Below are positions 25,201 to 38,982 of a DNA stretch of 64,000 nucleotides, one piece after another. Numbering within the stretch: position 1 is the first letter of the stretch; each line of letters opens with the position of its first letter. Where the stretch lies: the NCBI GenBank assembly GCA_038501195.1, contig JBBPUQ010000005.1, positions 496,001 to 560,000 of the forward strand, read 5' to 3'. Position numbers and translations under genes: made by a program. This stretch comes from Nemania diffusa (taxonomy: Eukaryota; Ascomycota; Sordariomycetes; Xylariales; Xylariaceae). The notes under the pieces were generated by a model, which saw only the letters and a list, made by a program, of their open reading frames with translations, did no database searches and was not told where the DNA came from.

Positions 25201-28200
25201 AAAAATAACATTAGCTTAAATATTTTTTTTATATAACTTTAATTAAGCTTAAAAAAATTATATTTGTTTTTTAAGCTTTTTTAACATTAAAGCTAAAGCT
25301 TAAATATTAAAGTTATTTATATTTAAATAAAATTTGCTTGATAATAAAAAACTTAAATATAAATCTGCAAAAATATAAAAGTTTTAGTTTAAAGTATATT
25401 TTATATAGTAAATATTTAAAATTTTTTGCTTTTTAAATTTTGCAAAAGTAAAGTTTAAAGCTAAAATAACTAAACTTTTAATATTTATTAAAAATTAATT
25501 ATGCAGCAGTAATAAAAAATTTAAATATATGCTTTTAGTAGTAAAAAAGTTGTATGCAATAGCTTAAAGCTTTAAAATAAGCAAATTTTTGAAAATATTA
25601 TATTTAGTAATTAAAGTTGCTAGTTTTATAGCAAAAGCTGTTTTTTTTTATAATTTAAAGCTTAAACAAAAAAAAATGCTTTAGTATTTTTAAAATAATT
25701 AGCTTTAAATCATATAATTTAATACAATAGCTTTATTACTTTTTTATTAATTAAGTTTATACTATTTAAGTTTTTAGCTTAAACTTAATACTTAAAAATA
25801 GCTTTAATAAAGCTAACTTTAAAAGTATTATTAGTTATTTAGCTTATATTGCTTAAATAACTTTGTAAAATAGTAATATAACAGTTGCTATTTATTATGT
25901 TAAAAATAACTAAGTTGCTTATTATATCGGCTTAAAAATGCTGTAAAATTTACAACTTATATATAATATGCTTTGTTTTAAAAACTTTAATTGTTTTACT
26001 GTTAGTTAACAAGTTTTTTTTGATATTTTTTAATTTAATTTACGCTTAGTTTTTTTTTAAAAAGTTTTTAAAAATAAACCTAAACAAAGCTATTATTTTA
26101 ACAAATATTTAAAAAATATAAAAAGTTTATGCTAATAAATAATAAGTAATTGTATTATATTTTAAGTTAAAAATGTAATAATTAATTAAAATAAAAAAAA
26201 AAAAGCAAAAAAAAACAAGTAACAAAAAAGCAGCTTTTATAATAAATTATATATGTTATGTTTATAAATATGTTTTAAATATTTGCATACTATTTTTATT
26301 TATATATTAAAATAGCTATATATATTAAATATAACATTTAAATGTTGTAACATTTTGCAATACTTTAAAAGTTTTCTGCTATGTTTAATATATTATTTTT
26401 AAATAGCTATATATATTAAATAGCTATATATATTAAGCAAAAACAATATTTTTATTGCTAAACAAAAAATTTAAATATTATTAAACTATATACTTTTTTA
26501 TATTTTGCTAGCGTTTGATTTTTTGTGCTGTGTTTAATATGCTATGCAAAGTGTTTATTAGCTTTTAGCTATTTGCGCTAATTTTTTAAAAATTTAACTT
26601 GTTTTTAAGCAAAGTTTTTTTTTTTGCTGCAAAAGCTTTTGTTTACTTGTTATACCTAGCTTGTACTGCAGCAATATTTTCGTATATGCTAAATGTATAA
26701 TTTATTATACTGCAAGCTAAAAACTAAATAGCTATATTATTAGTATTAATAATTTAGTTTTAAAGCTTAAGCTATTAAAACAAATAGCTAAACATTAAAA
26801 AGCTGTTAAAAATAATAAACTTAATAAAATAGCAAATATAATCTTTAAAAGTTAAATTTAGCAAAATATAAGTAAAGCTATAGCTAATTATAAGCTTTAT
26901 AGTTTTTAGCTTAAAGTTAATTTTTTACAAAAATATAGCAATTTTATTATTAAAGCTTATAAAAGTTAATAAAAGCAGCTTATTTAAAACAAAACTTATT
27001 AGCTTGCTTTTTAGCTTTAATATTTAGTTTATAGTTGTTAATACAAATATGTTAATATATTTATATTTAAGCTAGATTTAGCTAATAATGCAGTAGCAAA
27101 TGTTTTTATTACATTATATTTTAAGCAATTAATTAGTTTTTTTTATAATTATATTTAAAGCAGCAATTTTTTTGCATTAAATATTAAACAAGCGCTAAAA
27201 GCAGATATAACTAGTTTTTAAAACAAGTTAAATAGCTTTTGCTATTTTTTAATAGTTATTTTTAATATAAAAAAACATAAGATTTAAAGCAGCTACATAA
27301 ACCGATTATAAAACATTTGCAAAAAAAGCTAAATTGTTGCAAAAAAAAAAAAATGCTAGCAACTAGCACGTGTTATTATTACAAAAAAAGCTTAAAAATG
27401 CAACATTTAAATATAGCTTTTTATTTATTATAAAGTTTAATATAATTTAATATATTAAATTAAATAAATATATTTATATAGTTATATAATAACTAATTAA
27501 ACAAATACTAAAAAAAAAAAAAACTTTAAAACTTAACTAAATTATATTATAAAAAAAGTTTAATACTATAACTAAAAAACTAATACTATAATTAAAAGTT
27601 AATATATTTTGTTTTGTTAAGCTAGCATTATATTTAAAGTTTTATAATTAATGTTTACATAATTTATTTATTAGATTTTTTTGCTAAATTTGTTTGTTAA
27701 CTAATATTTTTAGTTTGTTAAAAATAATAAGCAAACACTTTAAAAAAGCATAATAAGTAAAATATAAGCGCAAAAAATAAGCAAAATAAAAAAAAAATGT
27801 ATATATAACATAAAAAACTTTGCTAATTACTATATTGCTTATTGCTAAAATAATTTAATATTAATTATATATTAAACTTTTGCAAATATATATTTATAGC
27901 TACTAATTTATAACTTATTATTAAAAGCACAAAGTTATAATTTAATAAAAAAAGCAAATATTATGTTTATAGCTACTAAAAAATTTAATATAATATATAT
28001 ATTTTGCAAAATATATACGTTTTTGCTGCAGCTAACACAATAGCTTATTATGCTTTTTTTTTTTATTTAGTCTTTTGTTTAAAATTAAAGTCTAATATTT
28101 ATTTTTTTTTATACAGCATTTAATTATATTTGTTTTTAAACTAAAAAAATGTTAAAACAATAACTATACTATTTAACAAACTTATGTTTGCTGTTAACAC

Positions 28201-28989
28201 TTTATTTATTACAAAGCAAAAATATATATTTTTATAAATTTTATAAATTGTTTTTGCAAAAGCTTTTTGCTGCAACTTAAAATAAAAATATAAGTCTGCA
28301 TTTAAGTTTTAAATTAATAAAATAACATTGTTATAAATATAACAAAAATAAACTTTTATTATAAAATATACTATATTAACAAAAGCTATAATAAATATAC
28401 TAAAATTAAATATTTACTATTAAAAATTAGCTATTATAAATAGTTTAAAATAAATGTAACAATAGCAACAACTAAAATAATAATTAAACTAAAAGCAAGC
28501 AAATATATTATAATAACTAATAAAATAATAGTAATAGTATTATAGTAAAATAAAAATAAAATAATATTTTTGTTAAAGTAGCAATAAAAAAGCTTGTAAT
28601 TTTAAAATAACAATAAAAAAAATAATATAAATAGTTTATATTTTTAAATGTGCTTTAATTAAACTAGTAATAAAAATATATAATATAATTTTAAAACTAA
28701 GTCAAAAGCTTTTTTATTAAAGTTATAAAACTAAATCAAAAAGTTTTTTTGATTTAACATAATATATAAAAATTATTTTATTTTTTAAAGCTATTAACTT
28801 GTTGTTTTATATTTTTTTTAATATTTATAGCATTTAAATATTAAATTAGTTTTTTTAACTTTTTATTTTTAGCATTTTTTTATATAAACTATTACTGATA
28901 ATGCTAGCTATAAGCATTAAATATATATTTAATACTATAGCATTTTAACTATTTAACTTATTTTAAACTTTAGTTTTTAATAAATAAGT
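22246..28989. other. AT-rich left interior of the TIR element, no gene
   Basis: RIP-type sequence with stop codons in all frames. A short open frame at 22169-22378 is composition-driven. Holds the 120-bp tandem repeat at 24461-24785. Nothing else recognised. Confidence 0.65.
24461..24785. repeat. 120-bp tandem repeat, ~2.7 copies
   Basis: ATAAGTTTTA(A)CTTTAATAAAA recurs at 24521 and 24641, exactly 120 bp apart. It is flanked by repeated blocks of (A)n-TTAGTTTAAA-(C/T)TTAAAA that also make up a shorter inner period. Confidence 0.7.
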
Positions 28990-31000
28990 TTTATATTTAT
29001 AGCTAGTTAGATTATTATTAATCCGGTTTTTTTGATTTATTAATTATTGCAGCTTTTTAAAAAGGTATGTTTTATTTCGAGCGGCGGCTTTAAATCGACC
29101 GCTTTTATTTTGTAGTATGGCTAGTGGCGGAAATACAAGTCGATTACTTACAGAGCTAGGTATAATAAGTTAAGAAATATATATTGTTTTTATAACTACT
29201 TTAGATGTCTTTTTAAATTTGTTGCTATTTTAATATAGCTGAAACTAGGCTTTTGTTTAATTAAGCTATATTATTTTATATTTATTTTACGCTATTTTAG
29301 CTTTAATTACTTCTTTTTTAACAAGCTAGTTCAGCTTGAAATAAAGGCTATTTTTTACTTTGGTAGCAACTATATAGCGGTATTTGTTATTATAGCTTAG
29401 CTTATATATTTAAAGTAGCAGCTGGTTTATAAACTATGTTTTAACAGACTGTATTTAGGCTTTAATAAAAGTTAGCTAAACTGACTTTTTAATTTTGCAT
29501 TTTGGACTAAACTAAATTTTGGTAGCAATTAAAGCAAAAAGCTGTTTATATATTATTTGCAGTGCTGCTTATTAGTTTCGGTGTAGTAATAAAACAGAGG
29601 ACAGTTGCTAAAGCTTATTTACGTCAGAGGGATTAAAGGGATATATTATTGTGGCAGGGTTTTGCGGCAAGGTTTTTTAGTAAAGTCGAACTTTAAGTAA
29701 AAACCTAAAAAGCGGACTGTTTAGCAGCCGAAGCAGATGTTTATAGGGTATAAAAAAGGCTAGGCGATTATTACAGAAAGGAATAAGCAATTGCTTTGTT
29801 TGTATAGATCGCTTTGTTTTTATTTAATAGCAATAACGTAGATGTTTTAAATCAGCAATATTTTAGATATTTTATAAAATATAGTTTATATTTTTATATA
29901 TATGGGCACTTAAGACTGCTTAATATTAAAAAATAATGCAGTTTTTATAGTAATAACATGGTTTATTAAGTAATATTTAGCTAGCTAAGTTAAAAGTTCG
30001 CAGTATTATAAACAAGCTGTAAAACTGTTTTAGCTAGCTAAACTAAAATATTTTATAACTTACTTACAACTTTTTTTTTATGTTATAATATTATAAAATG
30101 TTATTTTTTTAAACTTTTTGTTTAATTTTTTTTAAGCTTTTTTAACTTTTTAGTTATATGCCAGTTTTATATTAACGCGTCAAATACTAAAATAGCGTTT
30201 TAACTGGCTAGACTAAAACACTTTATAACTTATTTATAACTTTTTTGTTATGTTATAATAACTATAAGATGTTATCTTTTTAGACCTTTTGTTTGGTTTT
30301 TTTCTGGCTTATTCAACTTTTTAGAAACTAAAGTAGTCTTGTATATATAGTTGTGCGCTGGTTTCGTACTGACGCGTCAAGCACTGAGACGGCTGACGGA
30401 AACTCACATCTAGGGGCTCATGGGTGTTGCTCTGTATTGAGATATGCATATAGTTGTGCGTCGGTTTCATATTGACGTGTCAAGCACTGAGACGGCTGAC
30501 AAGGCCCCGCGTACAGGCTGGTGGAAACTGACATCCAAGGGCTCACAGATGTTGCTCTGCTCTGTGTTAAGATATGCATGCAGTTGTGCGTCGGTTTCAT
30601 ATCGACGTGTCAAGCACTAGGACAGCTGACGAGGCCCCGCGTACAGGCTAGTAGAAACTGACATCCAAGGGCTCACGGGTTTATTGCAAAGGGGGGAAAG
30701 CGCCGCCGACTGGTACGTGTCATCAGTAGAGATAACAGTTACCAAACTTATAGCTTATAAAGTCTTAACCAAAGCTAAACTGGCAAAGTAGGGTAGATCG
30801 GCACGTTAAAAGCTTTTTAAATTATACAATATATTGGTTGATCAGGCCGTATATGCTTGAACTAGAAAAGGCGGCTTGTATTTGTTGCGCTTGTTTCAGC
30901 GCCTACTTTTCTCCTGTGAGCTTATGTAGTAGGAAATAAAGGGCAGACAACAGGGCGATAGCGCTTGCTTGTTTAGCTAACGCAAGTAGTTTTTATTATT
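28990..31000. other. Less-mutated island inside the TIR element
   Basis: GC content rises clearly compared with both flanks, with intact CpG and CpA, for example CGAGCGGCGG near 29083, GTGGCAGGGTTTTGCGGCAAGG near 29650 and a GC-rich tandem repeat at 30347-30681. One start-like sequence at 29118 (ATGGCTAGTGGCGG...) opens only about 18 codons before a stop. No protein family can be named. It may be unique cargo, a later insertion or a part of the element that escaped RIP. Confidence 0.55.
30347..30681. repeat. GC-rich tandem repeat, 3 copies (103 and 131 bp spacing)
   Basis: Units starting AGTTGTGCG(C/T)(T/C)GGTTTC(G/A)TA at about 30348, 30451 and 30581 each run through ACGTGTCAAGCACT, GGCTGAC and GGCTCA(C/T). 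The first unit lacks the ~28-bp AGGCCCCGCGTACAGGCTGG segment present in the other two, which explains its shorter length. A mutated fourth copy appears near 30160-30215 (ATTAACGCGTCAAATACT). Confidence 0.8.
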
Positions 31001-33369
31001 TAAAGCTTTATAAAGAACAAAAGATACTATATTGTGATTTGTTATCTAAAGTTTTAACTAGTAGCAATAGTATAAATTTAAATAAATAATATATTGCAGT
31101 ATACTTATGTTTGGCTTATTTTTTTGTATAGCATAATAATAGACTATAAGCTGCAGCTTTTTTTTTAGTATAAAATAGCTATAGTAAATAAGCTACAAGC
31201 TTTAACGGTTTTTTTATAACTTAAGCTGCTGCTTTAAAGTATAAAAACATATTAGCAATAAACTAAAAAAGCTAGGGATAAAAAAGCCCTAAATAACGCT
31301 TATATTGTAAGTTTTAAGCAAAAACTACTGCTGGCTTAGTTGTTATTACTTTTTATATTATTTAAAATAGCTAGTAAAACATATTTAGCTTGTTGTTGTT
31401 TTTAAAATAACTAAGTAATATTAAACTAGCTTTGCTACTAAAAGTTAAAAAAATTATTTATGTTATTTAATATATTTCGCATTTTATTTTTAAAGCAAAA
31501 ATGTTTAATATTGTAATTTAATAATAATAAACAAAAAAAAAATATAGCAAAAAAGCAGCAAACTTTAATAAAAAAAATTAATTGTTTTTTAATCGCTTTT
31601 TTTTTAATATTAGCTGTTTTTTACAACATAATTTTTTTTTTAAAAGTATTATTATTTTTATTTACTTAGTTGCATACTTTATTTCTTTTGCTTTTAACTG
31701 CTGAAATAAATGTATAGATCTGAAAATACTACAGGCTAAACCGCTAATATATATGCAGTATAATAGTCGAAAGTACTTTTTATAGCTTAAATTTTATAAA
31801 AGCAGCTAATTTACTATAATATATTTAAAAGTAACATAAGTAAAACAAGTGCAGCAAAATATCAACGTTTGTTATCTAAATATAATTACTAGCTTTAGCT
31901 TTTAAAAGCTGTACTAATAAAACTTAGTTGTTAAATATAACAGCAATTAATGTTAGCATTAACGTTAGCATCTTTTTTAGTATATTTTTACTTTTATTAA
32001 GCTTTTAAATACCAAAAACATTTGCAACTTATATAGCAGTACTGCTGGCGCTATTGGCGCTTTTTCTAGATCTAAAGTAAATAACTCGCGCAAAAAACCC
32101 GCGCAATATAAACTACTTAAAAATTAAAAAGCTTTTAAAACATATCTGCTTTTAAAATGTTATATCGGCATATAAAACAGTTGTTTTTAAAAAATATTTA
32201 GGCTAAATTAAAAATATTTAGTAATTATTTTAAAGCAAAAAAAACTATTTAAAAAGCTATATGTTTTAACTAATAACATTGTAAAAACTAAGCATGTTTT
32301 ATTTAAATATATATATTGTTTAGCTTAAAAATTAGCAAACGTTTAAGCTAAAAGTTTTTGCTAGCTTACTAAAGTTTAAAAATTATACTTTTGCTAGCTT
32401 TAACTATGTAGTAAGTGCTAAAACAACGTATTATTTTTGCTAAAGTTAATACTAATGTAGCTTATAAATATATAAGCACAATAACTACATAATTACTCTA
32501 GTGCACATAATTGCATAGTTTAAAAACTAGCTGTAAACCAAAGTTTAACTTAACGCTTTTTTTAAATTTAGCTTATACTAACAGCAAAATAGCTTATATA
32601 GATATTATAACTTACTTTATATAAACCTGTTTTATTTTGTGTATAAGCCAGCTTTATATAATATTTACTGCTAAATATATTAAAAATATATATTATTTTT
32701 ACAAACTTATAGCAAAAACATTTTACTAAAGTATTATTTTTATAATTTACTATATTTAATACAAATAAGCTATCGCATTTTTTGCGCTCTGCTATCGCTT
32801 TGCTAACAATAGCTACATAGCACGCCTTGTTTACTATATTTAAAGTATATATTATTTAAATGTTTATTTTTAAGCAGGCATATAAGCTCTGCTAAGCATT
32901 TCCTGCTTAGCTTCTATAGTACCAGTACTTAACATTTAAAAACCAGTTTTTTTTATTGCTAAAAGCTGTTTAAGCAAAACTTCTTAACTTAATTACACAA
33001 AAACAAAGTAATCTCTGCTGCTTAGCCTTTATTTACTAGCTATATAGCTATATTAAAAGTTTTAGCAAAGTTGCTAGCTTATAAAGCTATATTTAAACAA
33101 AGTATACTAACTGTAACAAAAAAAAAAAAATAATAAAAGTATAGCAAACTATTACATTATAAAAATTATACTTAAAAACAATTTGCAGCAACAAATTTAA
33201 CTTTACTACAGCTAAGCTAGCAGCTATTTTACAAAGTAGTTTTTTGTAAAAAGTTGTTAAAACTTAGTTTATATAGCTATTATTTATTAGCTTAAAAAAA
33301 GTTAAACATATTACAATATATTTACTTATAATATTAAAGCAAAGCTTAAAACAAAATAAATATATAAAA

Positions 33370-33436
33370 GTTAACAAAAAGCAAAAAAAAATAAATAAAA
33401 GCAAATAAAAGCAAAAAATAACATTAGCTAGTTATT
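33370..33436. repeat. Direct repeat, copy 1
   Basis: GTTAACAAAAAGCAAAAAAA ... GCAAATAAAAGCAAAAAATAACATTAGCTAGTTATT, repeated 2.4 kb downstream at 35800-35876 with small differences. Confidence 0.65.
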
Positions 33437-35799
33437 GCTATTAAGCTTTGTTATTTAATACAAATAGCAATTTTTAAATATCGAAAAATTATTAATAGTA
33501 TATATATTTAAAAACAAATATATAAATAAAACTAATAGCGCAAAGTTTAGTTTAGTTTTTACTTAATAAATATTTTATTATTATAATATATAAATTACTT
33601 TAATTTTTTTTATATTTTAGCTATAATAAGCTGCAAACACTATTGCCTTTTGTAAAATTAAACAATTGTAAAAATTAAACATGTTTTTTGACTTTTTTCT
33701 ACTAAAAAGTGTATAATTATACTACTAAACTATTAGCTTAATATATTTGTATTTCAATTAGTTAAATATATCAAAACAGCTTTAAAAATAACCCCACTTT
33801 TTTTAAAAATTGTTATTTTTAATATTTTCATTACTATTATTTTTTAATACAATTTATATATAAATAAAAATGTTTTTAATAATAATCTTGATTTTTTAAT
33901 ATTACAAAAAATATATAAAACTTAATAGTAGCTAATTTTACTTTAAATCAAAAATAGCTATATCAAGATTTAAAACTTAAAACTAAAAACTTACTAAAAT
34001 TTACTAAAAAAAAAAATTAAATTAATTATATAAGTAAATAAGTAAAAACTTTACTAATTAATTTTTTTAACTATATTTTAATTAATTAAAAGCTTTATAA
34101 AAAACAATAACTTTTAAAATATTAAAAAATGTAAATCTTTAAAAAAATAAAGTTGTAAATAAATAGTTAAAAATAACCTTTTTTTTTACTGCTGTTAGTT
34201 AATAAATATGTTTTAACAATTAACTACTTGATATATAAAGTAGTAATAAAAACCTAGTTTTAGTTTATTTTTTTGCTATTTTTAACAATATAATTAGTTA
34301 TTTTATTAAAACTTAACAACTGCTTTTTTTAATAACATAATTAGTTATTTTATTTAATATAATCAAAAAGCTTGGTTAAAATAGTAATAAAAACTTAGTT
34401 TTGCTTTAACTTTTTGTTATTATTAATAATATAATCAGTTATTTTTTACTAAAACTTAACAATTTTATAAACTTTGTATATTTAATATAATCAAAAAGCT
34501 TAATTAAGCTATTTGCAAAGTTATTTTTTAATTTGGTATATTAAAAGTATATATAATCTGTTTTAATTTTTTAATTAATATAATAATATGCTATATAGAT
34601 TAATTTTTTTTGCATTTTAGCTACAACAAACTATAAGCACTATTATTAACAACTACTGTTAATTTTAAATATAACAACTTTAGTAGTTTTTTATACCTGT
34701 ATTTTTATTTCTTTTAAAAAATACATTTTTTTTTTTTTAAATATACATTTATAGTGCTTTTTATAATAGCTGTAGTTTTTGCATCAGTTTCGCTTAATTA
34801 AGCGCCTGTTATATTTGTTTTAAATAATATAAATTAAACTTGCTTTTTTATAGCAAATCTAGCTTTGTTTTAACTAAGCGCTTAATTAACCAAACGTTTA
34901 AATAAAACATATATATAGCTACAACTGCTGCTAATACTATTATTATCGTTTGTTTTGCTGCTATTTTTGTTATTTTTAATTTTGTTTTTGTATTTAACAT
35001 TGTTAGCGTTTTTATTTTTATTATTGCTTTTTTTTAAGTTGCTATTGTTATTGCTATTATTTTAGCTTTAAAGCAAATAAATAAATTTTAAAGCAAAAAA
35101 TCGTTTTTATTTTATTAGTAAAAGCTACAAAAAATATATATATTGTTTACTTTTAAGTATTACTATATAAAGCCTGCAGCTGTTTTAATACACTTAAATA
35201 TACCAAACTTTTTAATACGTTTTAAAATTTTTTTTTTTTTGTTTATGCTTTAATGTTTAAAAATATCTATTAATTTTTTTTTAATCTATAAATAATAATT
35301 TAAATGTTTGCTAAATGTAATAAGTGCTATAAAAATAGCAAAATAAACTGTTGTATAAAAATATAGTCTTAGCTAGTTTTTATGTTTTTGTAACTTTAAA
35401 GTTTTAAAAAAAAAAACAATAATGTAAAATAAAAAACCAAAAAGTAATTTAAAAATCTTTTGTATAAACTTTATAATGTATAAATATATATAATAAATAA
35501 AATATATATAGTTTTATATAAATAATAGTTAAAAATATACAAATAATATTTATGCTTATAATATAAAATTTTTTTTATTTTTTGTAAGTTAAAAAAGCTA
35601 CAGTTATATTTAAGCTACGTTTTTTATTATTTTAAGTTTTTGTAACAACTAAACAAAAAAAGCTACAAACTACTAAGCAAACTTTTTTTTACTGTTTAAG
35701 TTGTTTTTGCTACAACTTTTTTGTTTTAACTTATACTTTTGTTTATGTTTAATCAAATACTAATATATTTTTATAGCTAAAGCAAAAAGTGTGTAAAAA

Positions 35800-35876
35800 T
35801 TAACAAAAAGCAAAAAAAAGTAAAAAAAAGTAAAAAAAAGCAAATAAAAGCAAAAAAAAACATTAGCTAGTTATTA
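35800..35876. repeat. Direct repeat, copy 2
   Basis: Second copy of the 33370-33436 unit, with an expanded GTAAAAAAA run in the middle. Confidence 0.65.
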
Positions 35877-38316
35877 TATTAATACAATTTTTTTATTTAA
35901 AGCTTTTTTTTTTTATTTTTAGCTTTGCTTTTTTATACTATAATATTGTTTTTATTTAAAGCTTTTTTTTTAGTTTTGCTTTTTTATACTATAATATCGT
36001 TTTTACTTTTAGCTATTATTGTTATATTGATATAACTTTATTAATACAACTTTTTTATCTAAAGCTTTTTTTTTTTATTTTTAGCTTTGCTTTTTTATTT
36101 TTTTCTGTTTTAACTATTTATTTGATTATTACTACAATATATAAACTAAGTCTGCTGCTAAAAGCAATTATAATATTAAAATGCAAAACTTAAAAAATAA
36201 AAAGTATAAAGCTTAAAATAAAAAGTATAATATTAACTATAGTAGTTACAATAATTTAAAAGCTTTAAATTTAAGCTTTAAAAACAAGTTATTTAATGCT
36301 GTTAATAAAAAGCTGCTTAATATTGTTAACAAAAAGCTAGCTAGTTTAAATATAAAAAAGCTAATCTAAAAAAAAAGCAACCGGATATAAAATAACTATA
36401 GCTATATATAAATGAAAAAAAAAAAATACAACTTAAATTTAATCTATGCAATTTAAAAGCTTTGTAAGCTTTTAAAAGTTTGTTTATTTGCAACAACTTA
36501 AAAAAAAATATTTTATAAGTGCTAAAACAACTTTAAAAAACCTAGCTTGTTGTTTTACGTTAAAAAAAAAGCACAAAAGCAATATATTAAAAAGTTATTA
36601 AAATATTTATTAACTTTTTTTGATTATATTAAAAACTAAAATTAAATTAAACATTAAAACTAAGTTAAAAACTAAAATTAAAAATATTAAAATTAAGTTA
36701 AATATTAAAATTAAGTTAAATATTAAAATCAGTTAATTAAATATTGCAATTAAACAATGCTTTAGCTACAATTAAACTTTAGTTTTTTTAACTTTTTTTT
36801 TGATATAGTATATAACTACGCAAGCTTTGTTTTTAATAACAATAGTTATATTGTAGCAAATTATACAAAAAATAACTTATTTTTAAGTTTTAATTGCATA
36901 AACTTTGCAAAGCAATATATAGCTTTAGTTATTTTTGTTTTATTAAAGCAGTAGTTATATATTTAGTATAATTAGTACAATTTTAAAGCTAAAAAACCTA
37001 AGCTAAAATAGCTTTTTTACACTTTAATAAACTATATAGTAATTTATGTTTTTTATAGCATAAATATTTTAAACTGCACAAATCGATTTAGCAAGCTACA
37101 ACAAATTATTAACAATAATAATATATAGTTTTAAAAGCTTTTTAAAGTGCTACAAACTAATATTTATTTAAGTTTTGTCAAAAAGCTTTTATTATAATAA
37201 AAGCTGCAATTGCTAAATTAATTTTAAAGTTAAATCTTTTAGCTTTATAACAAATGCTTTATATAAAAACATTGCTAATTTAATTATCGCTTATATAATA
37301 AATTATATAATATTTTGTTTTAAATTGCTTAAAATTATAAAATTAATTAAGCTAAGTTTAATATATATTTAATAATTTTATTAGTTAACTACTATAAAAA
37401 AAAGGTTTTTTATTTATTTTATAAATAAAGCGTTTTTTTTGCTTAACTAATATTTTAAAATTGCAATATTATTTTTAGTTAAGTAAAAATATAAATTAAA
37501 ATGCTAAAAAAATACAATTAAGCTGCAGTAGCATTAAATATTAACAAAAAAAATCTAATGCTTAAACGGTTTTTATGCAAAATTATATATTAGTTATATT
37601 TTAAGCTGCAACAGCTAAAAGCTAAAACTTTAAATTTAAATATAAACAAACTATATTTTAAAGTTAGCTTTAATTGAATATATTTTTTTTTAATTTTTTT
37701 TATAAATTATTTAACAAAAGCAACTATTAAAAATTACTTTTAATATAATATCGCAATAAAAACAAAATATTAAAATACTGCTAATAATTAAAATTTCGAT
37801 TATATTTTTAGTTGAAATTTAAAGCGTTTAATTATAAAGTTTACTACTATAATAACTAATTATAAATAAAACAAATATAATGCTAACATTATATAAAACA
37901 TAAATGCAGCTATTTAGTTAATTTTATAAAATAATATATTTGCTGCTTTTTATAATATAATAAATAGTAAAATCTAAAAAGTTAAATTGCAGCTAAAAAA
38001 AGTTAAATATTTGCTGCAACAATTTGTATATAACATTTTACTATTAGTTAAGCTATAAATCAATAATAAAATATATAACTTTTTATATTTAGTTTGTTAT
38101 ATGCTTTAGCTATTAATAAGCTTGTATATATGTTATATAATTAATTATTATTATTTAAATATAACGTTTAACTATAAGTTATATTTAAAAAAGTTTTTTT
38201 TAAGCAAAACTTATTGCTTTTATAAAAACTATAAATATTTTGAAAATATCAAAGCATATAATTATAATGTAAAAAATTATTGAAATATATTTTTATGCTT
38301 TTATAAAAATTGCAAA

Positions 38317-38982
38317 GCTGTTTTTGCAAAAAAAAGTAATCTTAAGTAGTATAAACAAACTATATACTTTAAAAAAAAATCGTTTTTTTATAATATATAT
38401 AAAGCTACTTTTGTAAAAAAAAGTTGTTTTAAGCAATATAAACAAGCTATATACTTTAAAAAAAAACTGTTTTTTTATAATATATATAAAGCTGCTTTTG
38501 CGCAAAAATATAATTTTAAGCAGTATAAATAAGCTATATACTTTAAAAAAAAACCGTTTTTTTGTAATATATATAAAGCTGCTTTTGCAAAAAAAAATAA
38601 GCTTAAGTAGTATAAACAAGCTATATATTTTAAAAAAAAACTGTTTTTTTGTAATATATATAAAGCTGCTTTTGTAAAAAAAAGTAATTTTAAGCAGTAT
38701 AAACAAGCTATATATTTTAAAAAAAAACCGTTTTTTTATAATATATACAAAGCTGCTTTTGCAGAAAAAAGTAAGCTTAAACAGCATAAACAAACTATAT
38801 ATTTTAAAAAAAAACCGTTTTTTTATAATATATATAAAGCTGCTTTTGCAAAAAAAAATAATTTTAAACAGTATAAACAAGCTATATATTTTAAAAAAAA
38901 ACTGTTTTTTTATAATATATACAAAGCTGCTTTTGCAAAAAAAAATAACTTTAAGCAGTATAAACAAGCTATATATTTAAAA
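38317..38982. repeat. 87-bp minisatellite, ~7.7 copies, no length variation
   Basis: Units start at 38317, 38404, 38491, 38578, 38665, 38752, 38839 and 38926: every spacing is exactly 87 bp. Each unit contains GCTGCTTTTGC, AAGCAGTATAAACAAGCTATAT, a poly-A stretch and CCGTTTTTTT or a one-base variant. As 87 is a multiple of three, a 224-codon frame stays open on the minus strand (38293-38967), giving a 29-residue Phe/Ile/Lys-rich repeat. I read this as a by-product of the repeat and do not call it a gene. Confidence 0.9.

Larger units (their letters stand above)
31001..38316. other. AT-rich right interior of the TIR element, no gene
   Basis: RIP-type sequence with no supported gene. It contains a dispersed direct repeat (33370-33436 and 35800-35876) and an imperfect tandem repeat near 34241-34510 (TAGTAATAAAAAC(C/T)TAGTTTT at 34241 and 34383). 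Confidence 0.6.

Noticed and set aside
33781..33800. CCCCAC motif as a Tc1/mariner-type terminal repeat, paired with AAGTGGG at ~9698
   Set aside because: The similarity is only a few bases in low-complexity DNA and the partners are in different elements.
38293..38967. 224-codon frame on the minus strand as a repeat protein
   Set aside because: It is produced by an 87-bp array whose length is a multiple of three. Composition is only Phe, Ile, Lys, Ser and Tyr, it matches no family, and it lies in RIP-degraded DNA.
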